Origin: Paraburkholderia sp. BL21I4N1
Lineage (GTDB): Bacteria > Pseudomonadota > Gammaproteobacteria > Burkholderiales > Burkholderiaceae
Assembly: GCF_002973525.1 (NCBI RefSeq)
Contig: NZ_PVEN01000002.1
Span: 372,001 to 436,000 of the forward strand
DNA: 64,000 nucleotides
Direction of reading: 5' to 3'
The notes beneath the pieces are model-generated. The model was not told where the DNA came from. It saw only the letters and a list, made by a program, of their open reading frames with translations, and made no database searches. How positions within the stretch are numbered: the first letter of the stretch is position 1; each line of letters begins with the position of its first letter. The position numbers were made by a program, and so were the translations under genes. Below, piece by piece: positions 50,848-63,270 of the stretch.

Positions 50848-52035
50848 TTGATACCGTCCAATTTGATCAATGCAGCGCTTGTCGGCATCGACTTCGGTAA
50901 GATCGATTTCGAAGCCAGCCTGGAAGAACTCAGCCTGCTCGCGCAAAGCGCGGGCGCGAATCCCTTAGTCACCCTCACCGGGCGCCGGTCCAGTCCGGAC
51001 GCGAAGATGTTCGTCGGTAGCGGCAAAGCCGAAGAACTGCGTCTCGCGTGTGAGGCGAACGACATCGAACTCGTCATTTTCAATCATGCTCTGGCGCCTG
51101 CGCAGCAGCGCAATCTGGAGCAAGCGCTTAATCGGCGCGTGATCGATCGTACTAGTCTGATCCTCGACATTTTTGCGCAACGCGCCCGCAGCCACGAAGG
51201 CAAGCTGCAGGTGGAACTCGCGCAATTGCAGTATCTGTCGACGCGGCTAATCCGCGCATGGACTCACCTGGAGCGGCAAAAAGGCGGTATCGGTTTGCGC
51301 GGTCCAGGCGAAACGCAGCTCGAAACCGACCGCCGTTTGATCGGCGAGCGCATCAAGGCGCTCAAGACCCGGCTCGAAAAACTGCGTCGTCAGCATGGCA
51401 CGCAGCGCCGCGCGCGCAGCCGTAATCAGACCATGTCGGTGTCGCTGGTCGGTTATACGAATGCCGGCAAATCCACGCTATTCAACGCGCTGACGAAGGC
51501 CCAGGCCTACGCCGCCGACCAGTTGTTCGCCACGCTGGATACCACCTCGCGGCGCGTCTATCTGGGCGACGAAGCGGGGCAGGTGGTGGTGTCCGATACG
51601 GTCGGATTCATTCGCGAATTGCCTCACCAGCTGGTGGCGGCGTTCCGCGCCACGCTCGAGGAAACCATTCACGCTGACCTGCTGTTGCACGTGGTCGACG
51701 CGTCGAGCGCAGTGCGGCTCGATCAGATCGATCAGGTGAACGAGGTGTTGCACGCGATCGGCGCGGACAATATTCGTCAGGTGCTGGTGTTCAACAAGAT
51801 CGACGCGGTGCCGGAGTTGGCGGCCCGTGGCGACGCGGTTGAGCGGGATGAGTATGGTAATATTTCGCGCGTCTTTTTGAGCGCGCGCACGGGGCAAGGT
51901 CTGGATACATTGCGCGCTGCTATCGCTGAGATCGCTACTGCCGAACCTCTTCCCGACATGCAGATCGATCTGTCGGAAGAAGACCGGTCGGCAGCTCCAC
52001 GCGACGACCGCAAGGTCCCAGAACTCGGGCACTGA
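50848..52035 (+). CDS. hflX: Ribosome-associated GTPase HflX
   Basis: HflX is a GTPase that splits stalled or heat-damaged 70S ribosomes. The protein has about 395 aa. The N-terminal HflX-specific domain leads to the glycine-rich GGIGLRGPGETQLETDRR, and the G domain contains GYTNAGKSTLFN, the switch DTVGFIRELPHQL and NKID. The start is uncertain: the TTG at 50848 is used here, with another in-frame TTG at 50863. It lies 60 bp after hfq. The C-terminal acidic tail is short. Confidence 0.95.
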   Translation: MIPSNLINAALVGIDFGKIDFEASLEELSLLAQSAGANPLVTLTGRRSSPDAKMFVGSGKAEELRLACEANDIELVIFNHALAPAQQRNLEQALNRRVIDRTSLILDIFAQRARSHEGKLQVELAQLQYLSTRLIRAWTHLERQKGGIGLRGPGETQLETDRRLIGERIKALKTRLEKLRRQHGTQRRARSRNQTMSVSLVGYTNAGKSTLFNALTKAQAYAADQLFATLDTTSRRVYLGDEAGQVVVSDTVGFIRELPHQLVAAFRATLEETIHADLLLHVVDASSAVRLDQIDQVNEVLHAIGADNIRQVLVFNKIDAVPELAARGDAVERDEYGNISRVFLSARTGQGLDTLRAAIAEIATAEPLPDMQIDLSEEDRSAAPRDDRKVPELGH

Positions 52036-52084
52036 CCCGTTCCAATTGCACTGACCCGCTGTCTACTCTGGTGAACGAACACAG

Positions 52085-53494
52085 GTGAACGATTACAACG
52101 AGCGGAGTATCTGGCTGCGCATGCGCGCCATGCTGTCACTGAACGATCCGCGCTGGGGCCGGGGCGACGGCAATGGCGACCGGCAACGGCCGAATGAACC
52201 CAAGCGTCCTCCGACCAAAGACGGTGAAGGTCCGCCCGATCTCGACGAAATGTGGCGTGATTTCAATCGTCGTCTGAGCCGCGTGTTCGGTCGCAAGGGC
52301 GGCGGTGCGGGCGGTGGCCGGCCGGATAACGGCCGCGGCGCGCGCATCGGCGTGGGCATCGTGATCGGTGTGCTGGTGGCCGTTTATCTCGGCAGCGGCG
52401 TGTTCGTCGTGCAAGACGGGCAAGCCGGCGTCGTGATGCAATTCGGCAAGTATCGCTACACCGCCGGGCAGGGGGTGCATTGGCGTCTGCCGTATCCGTT
52501 CGAAGCGCATGAACTCGTCAATATCGGCCAGATCCGTCAGGTGGAGATCGGTCGCAACAACGTGGTGCGTCTCGCGAACGTCAAAGACGCGTCGATGCTC
52601 ACGCACGACGCGGATATTGTCGACGTGCGCTTTGCGGTCCAGTACCAGGTGCGCAAGCCGACCGACTATCTGTTCCGCAGCACCGATCCCGATCAGAGCG
52701 TGATGCAGGCCGCGCAGGCGGCGGTGCGCAGCATCGTCGGTGCGCGCAGCACCAGCGAGATTCTCGATCAGGATCGCGAAACGATTCGTCAGCAATTGAT
52801 GGCGTCGATCCAGCAATCCCTGGATGAATATCAGTCGGGCCTCGCGGTCACCGGCGTGACGATTCAGGGCGTGCAGGTGCCCGACCAGGTGCAGGCCGCT
52901 TTCGACGACGCTGCGAAAGTGCGTCAGGAAAACGATCGCGCCAAACGCGATGCGCAGGCCTACGCGGCCGATCTGCTGCCGCGCGCGCAAGCCGACGTGG
53001 CGCGCCAGATCGACGAGGCGAAGACCTACAGCGACAAAACCGTCGCTCAGGCGCAAGGCGACGCCGAGCGCTTCAAGCAGGTCTACGCGCAGTACTCGAA
53101 AGCGCCCGCCGTGATTCGCGAGCGCATGTACCTGGAAACCATGCAGCAGATCTATTCGAATACGACCAAAGTGTTTGTGGACAGCAAGAGCGGCAACAAC
53201 GTGCTGTATCTGCCGCTCGACAAGCTGGTCGAGCAGACTCGTCAGCGTGTGGCCGACGCCGCAGCCGCTGCGTCGGGCGCTTCGGCTGCGGCCGCATCGC
53301 AAGGGGGCGGTAGTGCCGCTTCGTCGTCCGCGGCGCCGTCGGTCGCTCCGTCCGCCGCCGTGCCGGGCAGCGTGGCCTCCGCGCCCGCCGCGGCCGTCGC
53401 CGCGACGCCTGCCAGCCAGGCTGCAGCCAGCAGCGACGCGCTCCGTTCACGCGACTCCTTCCGCAGCCGTATGCGCGAAGACGACGTTCAATAA
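52085..53494 (+). CDS. hflK: FtsH protease modulator HflK
   Basis: HflK is a membrane SPFH/prohibitin protein that with HflC forms a cage around FtsH. The protein has 469 aa. A Gly/Arg-rich cytoplasmic N-terminus (to about residue 88) is followed by one transmembrane helix (about 89-107), then the SPFH domain beginning VVQDGQAGVVMQFGKY. A long coiled region follows (about 250-370). The last 90 residues are Ala/Ser-rich and low complexity. The start is a GTG at 52085. It lies 12 bp before hflC. Confidence 0.95.
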   Translation: MNDYNERSIWLRMRAMLSLNDPRWGRGDGNGDRQRPNEPKRPPTKDGEGPPDLDEMWRDFNRRLSRVFGRKGGGAGGGRPDNGRGARIGVGIVIGVLVAVYLGSGVFVVQDGQAGVVMQFGKYRYTAGQGVHWRLPYPFEAHELVNIGQIRQVEIGRNNVVRLANVKDASMLTHDADIVDVRFAVQYQVRKPTDYLFRSTDPDQSVMQAAQAAVRSIVGARSTSEILDQDRETIRQQLMASIQQSLDEYQSGLAVTGVTIQGVQVPDQVQAAFDDAAKVRQENDRAKRDAQAYAADLLPRAQADVARQIDEAKTYSDKTVAQAQGDAERFKQVYAQYSKAPAVIRERMYLETMQQIYSNTTKVFVDSKSGNNVLYLPLDKLVEQTRQRVADAAAAASGASAAAASQGGGSAASSSAAPSVAPSAAVPGSVASAPAAAVAATPASQAAASSDALRSRDSFRSRMREDDVQ

Positions 53495-53506
53495 GGAGCG
53501 CACATC

Positions 53507-54409
53507 ATGAACAAGATCATTGCGCTCGTCGTGGCTGTCGTCATCGTGCTGTTCGCGGCGTCGTCAACCGTATTCGTTGTCGATCAGCGGCATATGGCGG
53601 TGTTGTCGTCGCATGGCGATGCGGCGCCGACGCTGCTCGGCCCGGGCCTGCACGTCAAACTGCCGCCGCCGCTGCAAACCGTGACGTTGGTCGATAACCG
53701 CATCCAGTCGCTCGACGCGCCGGACGAAGACCGATACGTCACGTCCGACAAAACCGACCTGCTGGCCAATCCGGTCGTCAAATACCGTGTCACCGATCCG
53801 CTGAAACTGATCGCCGAAACCAAGGGCGACGTCCAAAGCCTGCCGGACCGGCTGGCGCTGCTGTCGCGCAGCGCGCTCGGCGACGCGTTCGGCAAGGTCA
53901 CGCTGTCCGACGCGCTGGCCAAACAGCAAGCCGTCGCCGACGAAGCACGTGGCGCGATGGACAAGGCCGCGGCGTCGCTGGGCGTGTCGGTCGTCGACGT
54001 GCAACTGACGCGCGTCGATTTCCCGGCTGTCATGGCCGACTCGGTCTACAAGCGGATGATCGCCGCCCGCGAACAGATCGCGGCCGACGAGCGTGCCAAG
54101 GGCGCCGCCGAAGCCGACCAGATCAAGGCGGAAGCGGTGGGTCAACAGCAGGCGATTCTCGCGGACGGCTACCGTCAGGCGCAGACCATCAAGGGTGAGG
54201 GCGATGCGAAGGCCGCGGAAATCGCTGCCGAAGCGTATGGCGCCGACCCGCAGTTCTACCAGTTCTATCAAAGCATGCAGGCGTACAAGAACACCTTCAA
54301 ACCGGGCGACGTGATCGTGGTCGACCCGAGCAGCGAGTTCTTCCGCTTCATGCGTAGCCCGACCGGCGGCACTGCCCCGGACGCTCCCGCGGTCCCGCGC
54401 AAACACTGA
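53507..54409 (+). CDS. hflC: FtsH protease modulator HflC
   Basis: HflC is the partner of HflK in the FtsH-associated membrane complex. The protein has 300 aa. An N-terminal transmembrane helix (about residues 4-24) precedes an SPFH domain (VVDQRHMAVLSSHGD) and a helical C-terminal half with the family segment GADPQFYQFYQSMQAYK. AAGGAG precedes the ATG. It is followed 44 bp later by a DUF2065 gene. Confidence 0.96.
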   Translation: MNKIIALVVAVVIVLFAASSTVFVVDQRHMAVLSSHGDAAPTLLGPGLHVKLPPPLQTVTLVDNRIQSLDAPDEDRYVTSDKTDLLANPVVKYRVTDPLKLIAETKGDVQSLPDRLALLSRSALGDAFGKVTLSDALAKQQAVADEARGAMDKAAASLGVSVVDVQLTRVDFPAVMADSVYKRMIAAREQIAADERAKGAAEADQIKAEAVGQQQAILADGYRQAQTIKGEGDAKAAEIAAEAYGADPQFYQFYQSMQAYKNTFKPGDVIVVDPSSEFFRFMRSPTGGTAPDAPAVPRKH

Positions 54410-54453
54410 TAACCGGAAGGCCGCGGCATCCGCATCGCGGCCTCTTGATTCGC

Positions 54454-54645
54454 ATGGATATAGCCGGCTCGTTACTGCTCGCGATCGCGTTGATGCTGAT
54501 TATCGAGGGAATGTTTCCCTTCGTTTTTCCGAGCGCCTGGCGCGACACGTTCCGTAAAATAGCGGAACGCCCGCCGCATCAGATTCGCGTCGGCGGGCTG
54601 ATCGTGATGGCGCTTGGGCTGATCCTGCTGTTTATCGTGACCTGA
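54454..54645 (+). CDS. DUF2065 small membrane protein
   Basis: The protein has 63 aa and two transmembrane segments (about residues 3-22 and 45-62) around a short basic loop (AWRDTFRKIAERPP). It matches the DUF2065 family (E. coli YjeT), often encoded next to hflC and purA. The start at 54454 is preferred to an in-frame TTG at 54445. Function is unknown, but linkage to hflK-hflC is widely conserved. Confidence 0.9.
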   Translation: MDIAGSLLLAIALMLIIEGMFPFVFPSAWRDTFRKIAERPPHQIRVGGLIVMALGLILLFIVT

Positions 54646-54891
54646 AGCGGTCCGTCCGGCGGAGCGGATGCAGAAGGCCGTAGGCCGCTGCGCGCTCGCC
54701 GTGTCGTGATCGCGTTCGTTGCTTCGCGGACGCCGGTCTGCCGACTCGATCAGTCGGCACGCTGGCCGAAAATGCCTATCGCGGGCCGCACCCACGCCTG
54801 CGATGGCCGCCAGAATCGAGCCGCCGCCCGCCATTCACATTCACTTACCGGCGCCTCCAGCCGCCGTGTTCAACGTCGTAGGACTGTATCG

Positions 54892-56043
54892 ATGTCGACC
54901 TGGTTACTTCCCGAGAATATTGCCGACGTGCTGCCGTCGGAAGCCCGCAAGATCGAAGAACTGCGGCGCCGTCTGCTGGACCGTTTTCGCTCGTACGGCT
55001 ACGAGATGGTCATGCCGCCGCTGCTCGAATACATCGAGTCGCTGCTGACCGGCGGCGGGCACGATCTGAATCTGCGCACCTTCAAGCTGGTCGATCAGCT
55101 ATCCGGGCGCACGCTCGGTCTGCGCGCCGACATCACGCCGCAGGTCGCGCGGATCGACGCGCACTTGCTGAACCGTCAGGGCGTGACGCGCTTGTGCTAT
55201 GCGGGCAACGTCGCGCATACGCGGCCGCGCGGCCTGCATGCCACGCGCGAGCAGATCCAGATTGGCGCGGAAATCTACGGTCACGCCGGCCTCGAAGCCG
55301 ACCTCGAAATTCAGCAACTGCTCCTCGACGCGCTGCGTCTGGCCGGCCTCGCGAAAGTGCGGCTCGACCTGTGCCATGCGGGCGTCCTGGCTGCGCTGAT
55401 CGAAGCGGAACCGGCCGCAGCGGAACTGGGCCAGTCGCTCTACGACGCGCTCGCCGGCAAGGACGTGCCGCGCCTGATCGAGCTGACCGCGAATCTCACG
55501 CCGGTCACGCGCGACGCGTTGCGCGCGCTGCCCTCGCTGTACGGCGACGCATCGGTGCTCGCGGAAGCGCGCGCCCGTCTGCCGAACGCGCCGGCTATTT
55601 CGCGCGCGCTCGACGATCTCGCCTTCCTCGCGAGCCAAGTGGATGGCGCCGAAGTGATGATCGATCTGGCGGATCTGCGCGGCTACGCGTACCACAGCGG
55701 CGTGATGTTCTCGGCGTATGTGGACGGCGTGCCGAACGCGGTGGCGCGCGGCGGCCGTTACGACCACGTCGGACAGGCCTACGGCCGTGCACGCGCGGCC
55801 ACCGGTTTTTCGCTCGATCTGCGCGAAGTGGCGCGGATCTCGCCGGTCGAGGCACGCAGCAGCGCGATCCTCGCGCCGTGGCAGCACGACGACGCGTTGC
55901 GCGTCAGCGTCGCCGCATTGCGTGATGCCGGCGAAGTCGTGATCCAGGCGTTGCCGGGCCATGAACACGATCTGGATGAATTCGCTTTTGATCGCGTGTT
56001 GGTCGAGCACAACGGCGCATGGGTCGTCGAACCGCGCGCGTGA
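54892..56043 (+). CDS. hisZ: ATP phosphoribosyltransferase regulatory subunit HisZ
   Basis: HisZ is a catalytically dead relative of histidyl-tRNA synthetase that activates short-form HisG at the first step of histidine synthesis. The protein has 383 aa. It has the class II core with [17 protein letters not shown] and a [15 protein letters not shown] segment, but no C-terminal anticodon-binding domain, which separates it from HisS at 45.3 kb. The Met at 54892 is the family start. Its presence predicts a short HisG elsewhere. The hflC-DUF2065-hisZ-purA order is typical of beta-proteobacteria. Confidence 0.95.
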   Translation: MSTWLLPENIADVLPSEARKIEELRRRLLDRFRSYGYEMVMPPLLEYIESLLTGGGHDLNLRTFKLVDQLSGRTLGLRADITPQVARIDAHLLNRQGVTRLCYAGNVAHTRPRGLHATREQIQIGAEIYGHAGLEADLEIQQLLLDALRLAGLAKVRLDLCHAGVLAALIEAEPAAAELGQSLYDALAGKDVPRLIELTANLTPVTRDALRALPSLYGDASVLAEARARLPNAPAISRALDDLAFLASQVDGAEVMIDLADLRGYAYHSGVMFSAYVDGVPNAVARGGRYDHVGQAYGRARAATGFSLDLREVARISPVEARSSAILAPWQHDDALRVSVAALRDAGEVVIQALPGHEHDLDEFAFDRVLVEHNGAWVVEPRA

Positions 56044-56238
56044 GCGCGTCGCGGCGCGCTCACGCGCGCTTCGTTCGATCCGCCTGAGGTCTCACCTCGG
56101 CGCAACTCGGAAGGCGTCCAAAGCGTCGCCGGATTCCCGGCGCGGCCATCCGCCGCGCTGTTTTCGATATACCCACCATAACGTGCATACCGTTGAGCGG
56201 AAACGGAAAAATTCGGAAGGTTCCGCGAACATAGGTAG

Positions 56239-57615
<1,377 letters not shown>

Positions 57616-57618
57616 GTA

Positions 57619-58209
57619 ATGGTTCAAGGTGTACCCATGATTGCGATGAAAGACCCGCGCAACGACGACAAAAACCTGTGGGTCGGCTGGGACGAATATC
57701 ACCGGCTGATCGAACTGCTGGCGCTGCAGGTGCATGAGTCGGGCTGGAAGTTCGACAAGATCCTGTGTCTCGCGCGCGGCGGTTTGCGCGTGGGTGACCA
57801 GCTCTCGCGTATCTACGATCTGCCGCTGGCGATTCTGGCCACGAGTTCGTATCGCGAAGCGGCCGGCACGGAGCAGGGCGATCTCGACATCGCGCAATAC
57901 ATCACGATGACGCGCGGCGAGTTGCACGGCAACGTGCTGCTGGTCGACGACCTGGTCGATTCGGGCGTGACGCTGGCGCGGGTTCAGCAGCATCTGAAGG
58001 AACGCTATCCGGCGATCACCGCGGTGCGTTCGGCGGTGCTCTGGTACAAGGGCTGCTCGAAGGTGAAGCCCGACTACAGTGTGCAGTATCTGCCTACCAA
58101 TCCGTGGATTCATCAGCCGTTCGAGGAGTGGGACACGGTGCGTCCGCATAACCTCGGCGCGTGGATCAAGCGCGGCATGGCGCAAGCGCAGGAGTCGTCC
58201 GGGCAGTGA
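57619..58209 (+). CDS. Purine-type phosphoribosyltransferase
   Basis: The protein has 196 aa (190 if the in-frame ATG at 57637 is used; both have AAGGT-like sites). The PRPP-binding motif is VLLVDDLVDSGVTL (about residues 111-124), and KILCLARGGLRVGDQLS is the conserved strand-loop. Its place directly after purA suggests purine salvage, converting a free base and PRPP to the nucleotide, but xanthine, guanine or hypoxanthine specificity is not visible from sequence. Confidence 0.9.
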   Translation: MVQGVPMIAMKDPRNDDKNLWVGWDEYHRLIELLALQVHESGWKFDKILCLARGGLRVGDQLSRIYDLPLAILATSSYREAAGTEQGDLDIAQYITMTRGELHGNVLLVDDLVDSGVTLARVQQHLKERYPAITAVRSAVLWYKGCSKVKPDYSVQYLPTNPWIHQPFEEWDTVRPHNLGAWIKRGMAQAQESSGQ

Positions 58210-58525
58210 TGCTTGCATCGGCGCACGGTCGTCGCGTCGGAGCTTGCGCTTTGTTCAGCGCAGTACGGTGCAATACCGCAAAACGGAGTCCCAACGGACT
58301 CCGTTTTTTCGTTTACGCGTCTGATCGCACCGTTGACACCGAGTCCGGCAAGGCGCGAACTCGCGCTTCAAACGAAACACCTTGCAGCGCAGACGCGTCC
58401 ATATCGCAGTGCTACACTGCGCGGACCAGCCACGTGGTGTATCCACAACAAGCCGGGCGGCGCCATGCCGGCAGTTTAGAATGGCGGTCGTTTTTTCCGC
58501 TCAGGGAACGGATTTCCTCGCGTTT
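58210..58525. other. Intergenic stretch before kup
   Basis: These 316 bases hold the terminator at 58280-58309 and the kup leader. An in-frame kup extension begins at 58382 but lacks family similarity. I see no other gene. Confidence 0.5.
58280..58309 (+). terminator. Terminator after the purA-phosphoribosyltransferase operon
   Basis: AAAACGGAGTCC (58280-58291) pairs with GGACTCCGTTTT (58296-58307) around a four-base loop, ending in six T. Confidence 0.92.
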
Positions 58526-60412
58526 ATGACAGATAACAATCACGTGCACAAACAGCCTCTGCCGTCCCTCGCCATTGCCGCGATCGGGGTGGTGTTCGGT
58601 GATATCGGCACGAGCCCGTTGTACTCGCTGAAAGAGGCTTTCAGCCCCTCGCATGGCATTCCGCTAACCGACCAATCCATCCTCGGTGTGATCTCGCTGC
58701 TGTTCTGGGCGATCGTGATCGTGGTCGGCATCAAGTACGTGTTGTTCGTGATGCGTGCCGACAATAACGGCGAAGGCGGTGTGCTCGCGCTGATGGCGCT
58801 GGCGCTGCGCTCCATCGACCAGAAGTCGAAAATGGCCGGCGTGCTGATGATGCTCGGCATCTTCGGCGCCTGCATGTTTTATGGCGACGCGGTGATCACA
58901 CCGGCCATCTCGGTGATCTCGGCGGTCGAAGGTCTGGAGATCGCCGCGCCCAATCTGTCGCATCTGGTGCTGCCGCTTACGATGGTGATCCTCGTGCTGC
59001 TGTTCTGGATCCAGCGGCACGGCACGGCCACGGTCGGCCGCCTGTTCGGGCCGATCATGGTGCTGTGGTTTCTGGTGCTCGCCGCACTCGGGCTGTGGCA
59101 CATCGTCCAATCGCCGAACGTGATTCGCGCGCTCAACCCGTACTACGCGTACACCTTCATGGCCGCGCACGTGCTGCAGGCCTACGTGGTGCTCGGCTCG
59201 GTCGTGCTGGTGCTGACCGGCGCCGAGGCGCTGTACGCCGACATGGGCCACTTCGGCGCGAAGCCGATCCGCATGGCGTGGTACGTGCTGGTGATGCCGT
59301 CGCTGGTGCTGAACTACTTCGGCCAGGGCGCGCTGCTGATGCACGACCCGAAAGCGATCGAAAATCCGTTCTTCCTGCTCGCGCCGGACTGGGCGTTGTT
59401 GCCGCTCGTCGTGCTGTCGACGGTGGCGACCGTGATCGCTTCGCAGGCGGTGATTTCGGGCGCGTATTCGCTGACGAGCCAGGCGATCCAGCTCGGCTAT
59501 GTACCGCGCATGAAGATCCTGCATACGTCGGAACTGGCGATCGGCCAGATCTATGTGCCGGTGGTGAACTGGATGCTGCTGTTCATCATTCTGTGCATCG
59601 TGATCGCCTTCAAGAGCTCGGACAATCTCGCCGCGGCCTACGGTATCGCGGTGACGGCCACCATGGTGATCACCACGATCCTTGCCTGCGTCGTGATGGT
59701 GAAGGTGTGGAACTGGAACAAGCTGCTGGTGGCGATGATTATCGGCGTGTTCATGGCGGTCGATCTGGGCTTTTTCGGCGCCAATCTGCTGAAGGTCGCG
59801 GAGGGCGGCTGGTTGCCGCTCGGCATCGGCGCGTTGCTGTTCTTCCTGCTGATGACGTGGTTCAAGGGCAGGATGATCGTCAAGGAGCGCACGGCTGCCG
59901 ACGGTATTCCGCTCATGCCGTTCCTGCAGGGACTGCTTGCGCATCCGCCGCATCGCGTGTCGGGTACGGCAATCTATCTGACCGGCAGCGATTCGCTGGT
60001 GCCGGTAAGCCTGCTGCACAACCTGAAGCACAACAAGGTGCTGCACGAACGCACCATCTTCCTGACCTTCGTGACGCGTGACATTCCGTACGTGAATGAA
60101 GCGGAACGCGTGACGGTGAAGGATATTGACGGCGGGCTGTATCTCGTCAAGGCGGCCTACGGCTTCAACGAAACGCCGGACGTGAAGGCGGTGTTGCAAG
60201 AGGTAGGGCGTACCCACGACATGACGTTCGAGTTGATGGACACATCGTTCTTCCTCGCGCGCGAGACGGTGGTGCCGACGCAATTGCCCGGCATGTCGGT
60301 GTGGCGCGAACGCGTCTTCGCGTGGATGCATCAGAACGCCGCGAAGCCGACCGACTTCTTCAGCATTCCGGCCAACCGGGTGGTGGAGTTGGGGACCAAG
60401 ATCGAGATTTGA
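58526..60412 (+). CDS. kup: Kup-type potassium uptake permease
   Basis: Kup is a proton-coupled low-affinity potassium uptake permease. The protein has 628 aa. About twelve membrane helices fill residues 20-430, followed by a soluble C-terminal domain. Conserved motifs include [15 protein letters not shown] at the start, [14 protein letters not shown] and the [19 protein letters not shown] segment. The Met at 58526 ([10 protein letters not shown]) is the family-like start; upstream in-frame ATGs at 58481 and 58382 are less likely. Confidence 0.95.
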   Translation: MTDNNHVHKQPLPSLAIAAIGVVFGDIGTSPLYSLKEAFSPSHGIPLTDQSILGVISLLFWAIVIVVGIKYVLFVMRADNNGEGGVLALMALALRSIDQKSKMAGVLMMLGIFGACMFYGDAVITPAISVISAVEGLEIAAPNLSHLVLPLTMVILVLLFWIQRHGTATVGRLFGPIMVLWFLVLAALGLWHIVQSPNVIRALNPYYAYTFMAAHVLQAYVVLGSVVLVLTGAEALYADMGHFGAKPIRMAWYVLVMPSLVLNYFGQGALLMHDPKAIENPFFLLAPDWALLPLVVLSTVATVIASQAVISGAYSLTSQAIQLGYVPRMKILHTSELAIGQIYVPVVNWMLLFIILCIVIAFKSSDNLAAAYGIAVTATMVITTILACVVMVKVWNWNKLLVAMIIGVFMAVDLGFFGANLLKVAEGGWLPLGIGALLFFLLMTWFKGRMIVKERTAADGIPLMPFLQGLLAHPPHRVSGTAIYLTGSDSLVPVSLLHNLKHNKVLHERTIFLTFVTRDIPYVNEAERVTVKDIDGGLYLVKAAYGFNETPDVKAVLQEVGRTHDMTFELMDTSFFLARETVVPTQLPGMSVWRERVFAWMHQNAAKPTDFFSIPANRVVELGTKIEI

Positions 60413-60465
60413 CGGCGCTCCATGCGTAGTCGCGCGCTTCGCTTGAGCGGGGCGCGCGGGAAAGC

Positions 60466-60495
60466 AAAAAGCCCACGCAATTGCGTGGGCTTTTT
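60466..60495. terminator. Bidirectional terminator between kup and tex
   Basis: AAAAAGCCCACGCAA and TTGCGTGGGCTTTTT form an uninterrupted 30-bp palindrome; the RNA loop would be the central four bases. It serves both convergent genes. Confidence 0.92.
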
Positions 60496-60575
60496 GTTGG
60501 GCGCTGCAGGTTGCGCGCGCGGCCAGGGTTTCAATCGCGACGCGCGCTAACCCGCCACGCGCCGATCGACCTCGC

Positions 60576-62924
60576 TTACTTCTGCTTCAGCTTCGCGAAT
60601 GCCGCCGCCATGGCGCCGCCGGCTTCCGGCTCACGCGAGCGCTGTTGCTGCGCGCCGCGTCCACCGCCGCCCGAGCGCGCCGCGCCGCCACGGTCCTGCT
60701 GCGCACCGCCGCCGCTACGCGTGGCCGCTGCGCCGAACTCATCGTCCAGTCGCATGGTCAAGGCGATACGCTGACGTTTCACGTCGACTTCCAGCACTTT
60801 CACCTTGACGATCTGGCCGGCCTTGACGACTTCATGCGGATCCTTGATGAACTTCGTCGACAGGGCCGACACGTGCACCAGACCGTCCTGGTGCACGCCG
60901 ACGTCGATGAACGCACCGAACGCCGCCACGTTCGTCACGACGCCTTCGAGCACCATGCCCGGCGTCAGGTCGCTGACTTTCTCGACGCCTTCGCGGAACG
61001 TCGCGGTCTTGAACTCCGGACGCGGATCGCGGCCCGGCTTTTCGAGTTCGAGCAGGATGTCGCGCACGGTCGGCAAGCCGAAACGATCGTCGACGAATTC
61101 AGCCGGCGACAGGCCGCGCAATGCGTCGCGATTGCCCAGCACTTCGCCGACATGCTTGCTGATCTTCGCCAGCATCCGTTCGACGACCGGATACGCTTCC
61201 GGGTGAACCGACGAGCGGTCGAGCGGATTTTCGCCGTTGTTGATCCGCAGAAAGCCGGCGGCTTGCTCGAACGTCTTGTCGCCCAGACGCGGCACCTTGC
61301 GCAGATGTTCGCGCGACGGGAACGGACCGTTCGCATCGCGATAGTCGACGATATTGCGTGCCAACGTGGCGTTCAATCCCGACACGCGCGCGAGCAGCGC
61401 GACCGACGCGGTATTCGCGTCCACGCCGACCGCGTTCACGCAGTCTTCGACCACGGCGTCCAGCGAGCGCGCCAGCTCTCGCTGATTCACGTCGTGCTGA
61501 TATTGGCCGACGCCGATCGCCTTCGGCTCGATCTTCACAAGCTCGGCGAGCGGGTCTTGGAGACGCCGTGCGATCGACACCGCGCCGCGCAGTGTCACGT
61601 CCATGTCCGGGAATTCCTTTGCCGCGATCTCGGACGCCGAGTACACCGACGCGCCGGCTTCCGACACGACGATCTTCTGCAGGTTGAATTCCGGATGCCG
61701 CGCGATCAGTTCGCTGGCGAGCTTGTCCGTTTCGCGCGACGCCGTACCGTTGCCGATACTGATTAGCTCGGCCTGCGTCTGCGCGCACAGGCGCGCCAGC
61801 TTGGCGATCGAGCCGTCCCAGTCGCGGCGCGGCTCGTGCGGATAGATCACGTCGGTGGCGAGCACCTTGCCGGTCCGATCGACCACGGCCACCTTCACGC
61901 CGGTGCGCATGCCCGGATCGAGACCGATCACGGCCTTCGGGCCCGCGGGCGCGGCCAGCAGCAGGTCCTTCAGATTGCGCGCAAACACGCGAATCGCTTC
62001 GTGTTCGGCTTCGTCGCGCAGGTTGGTCAGCAGCTCGTTTTCGATGTGCGGCTGCACCTTCACGCGCCAGCACCAGCGGCACACGTCGGAGAGCCACTTG
62101 TCGGCCGGCCGGTTCTGATTGGCGATGCCGAAGTGACGCGCGACCAGCGCTTCGCCCGGATGCGGCACCTGCGCGTCGAGTTCTTCGCCGAGGCCCAGCT
62201 TGACCATCAGCACGCCCGCATTGCGGCCGCGGAACAGCGCCAGCGCGCGATGCGACGGCACGGTGCGAATGGTTTCCGCGTAGTCGTAGTAATCGCGGAA
62301 TTTTTCTTCTTCCGCGTTTTCCTTGCCCTCGACCACCTTCGACGACAGCACGCCCTGGTTGAACAGGTAATCGCGCAGCTTGCCGAGCAGGTCGGCGGTT
62401 TCGCCGAACTGTTCCGACAGGATGTCGCGCGCGCCGTCGAGCGCGGCCTTGACATCCGCGACGCCTTTCTCGGCGTCCACGTAGGCGGCGGCTTCGGTTT
62501 GTGGGTCGAGCAGGGGATTGGCCAGCAGCGCGTCGGCGAGCGGCTGCAAGCCGGCTTCGCGGGCGATCTGCGCGCGCGTGCGGCGCTTCGGCTTGTACGG
62601 GAGATACAGGTCTTCCAGCACCTGCTTGCTGTCCGCGCCTTCGATCGCGTTGCGCAGTTCGTCGGTGAGCTTGCCCTGCTCGTCGATGCTGGCGATGATG
62701 GCCACGCGCCGGTCTTCCAGCTCGCGCAGGTACAGCAGGCGTTCCTCGAGATTACGCAGTTGCGTGTCGTCGAGATTGTCGGTCACTTCCTTACGGTAGC
62801 GGGCGATGAACGGAACAGTCGCTCCTTCGTCGAGAAGTTGCACCGCGGCCGCGACCTGGCGCGGCTGGACGGACAGTTCGGCGGCGATGCGCTGTACGAT
62901 CTTGAGTGCTACGTTTTCCGTCAT
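60576..62924 (-). CDS. tex: Tex/YhgF-type RNA-binding transcription accessory protein
   Basis: The protein has 782 aa. Domain order is: N-terminal helical/HTH region ([13 protein letters not shown]), a YqgF-like RNase-H fold ([18 protein letters not shown], from about residue 328), helix-hairpin-helix segments (about 500-600), then a C-terminal S1 RNA-binding domain (about 653-722: [20 protein letters not shown]). Tex proteins associate with transcription complexes and nucleic acid. The extreme C-terminus (about 730-775) is a Gly/Arg/Gln-rich tail. The Met at 62924 (MTENVALKI) is preferred over 62975. Confidence 0.95.
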   Translation of the reverse strand: MTENVALKIVQRIAAELSVQPRQVAAAVQLLDEGATVPFIARYRKEVTDNLDDTQLRNLEERLLYLRELEDRRVAIIASIDEQGKLTDELRNAIEGADSKQVLEDLYLPYKPKRRTRAQIAREAGLQPLADALLANPLLDPQTEAAAYVDAEKGVADVKAALDGARDILSEQFGETADLLGKLRDYLFNQGVLSSKVVEGKENAEEEKFRDYYDYAETIRTVPSHRALALFRGRNAGVLMVKLGLGEELDAQVPHPGEALVARHFGIANQNRPADKWLSDVCRWCWRVKVQPHIENELLTNLRDEAEHEAIRVFARNLKDLLLAAPAGPKAVIGLDPGMRTGVKVAVVDRTGKVLATDVIYPHEPRRDWDGSIAKLARLCAQTQAELISIGNGTASRETDKLASELIARHPEFNLQKIVVSEAGASVYSASEIAAKEFPDMDVTLRGAVSIARRLQDPLAELVKIEPKAIGVGQYQHDVNQRELARSLDAVVEDCVNAVGVDANTASVALLARVSGLNATLARNIVDYRDANGPFPSREHLRKVPRLGDKTFEQAAGFLRINNGENPLDRSSVHPEAYPVVERMLAKISKHVGEVLGNRDALRGLSPAEFVDDRFGLPTVRDILLELEKPGRDPRPEFKTATFREGVEKVSDLTPGMVLEGVVTNVAAFGAFIDVGVHQDGLVHVSALSTKFIKDPHEVVKAGQIVKVKVLEVDVKRQRIALTMRLDDEFGAAATRSGGGAQQDRGGAARSGGGGRGAQQQRSREPEAGGAMAAAFAKLKQK

Positions 62925-63270
62925 AAGGTCTTGGTGTTCCTGCGGACTCGATCTAAGGCCGCGCGCTGACGACACGTTGGGGGCACGGTGTGCGCCATAT
63001 CGGGCACGTGTTGCACGGTGTGGATCACGCCGTGAAGCACGCCGGGCGTGCGCGCTGCGACCAGGTTGCTAGAGCGGGGCATTTTGCCATAAATGCCAAA
63101 GGGCTCAACCGCAGGGTGATAGAATTTCGGGCATGTTCCGTTGACCTCCTACGACGTTGCCGATCTCCTTGTCCCTCAACTGCCTGGGCTCCCGCTTGGT
63201 CTCTCGCTTGCCACAATCGCCGCTGTTTTCGCGTTCGCCGCTCGTGTCGCTCACGCGGGTAACGCGCTCC
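62925..63270. other. Divergent promoter region between tex and the right-edge gene
   Basis: This stretch contains the tex leader and a TAGAAT -10-like box (63120-63125) for the plus-strand gene. The reading frame of that gene stays open from 63145, with a possible TTG start at 63157, so part of this stretch may be coding. Confidence 0.45.
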
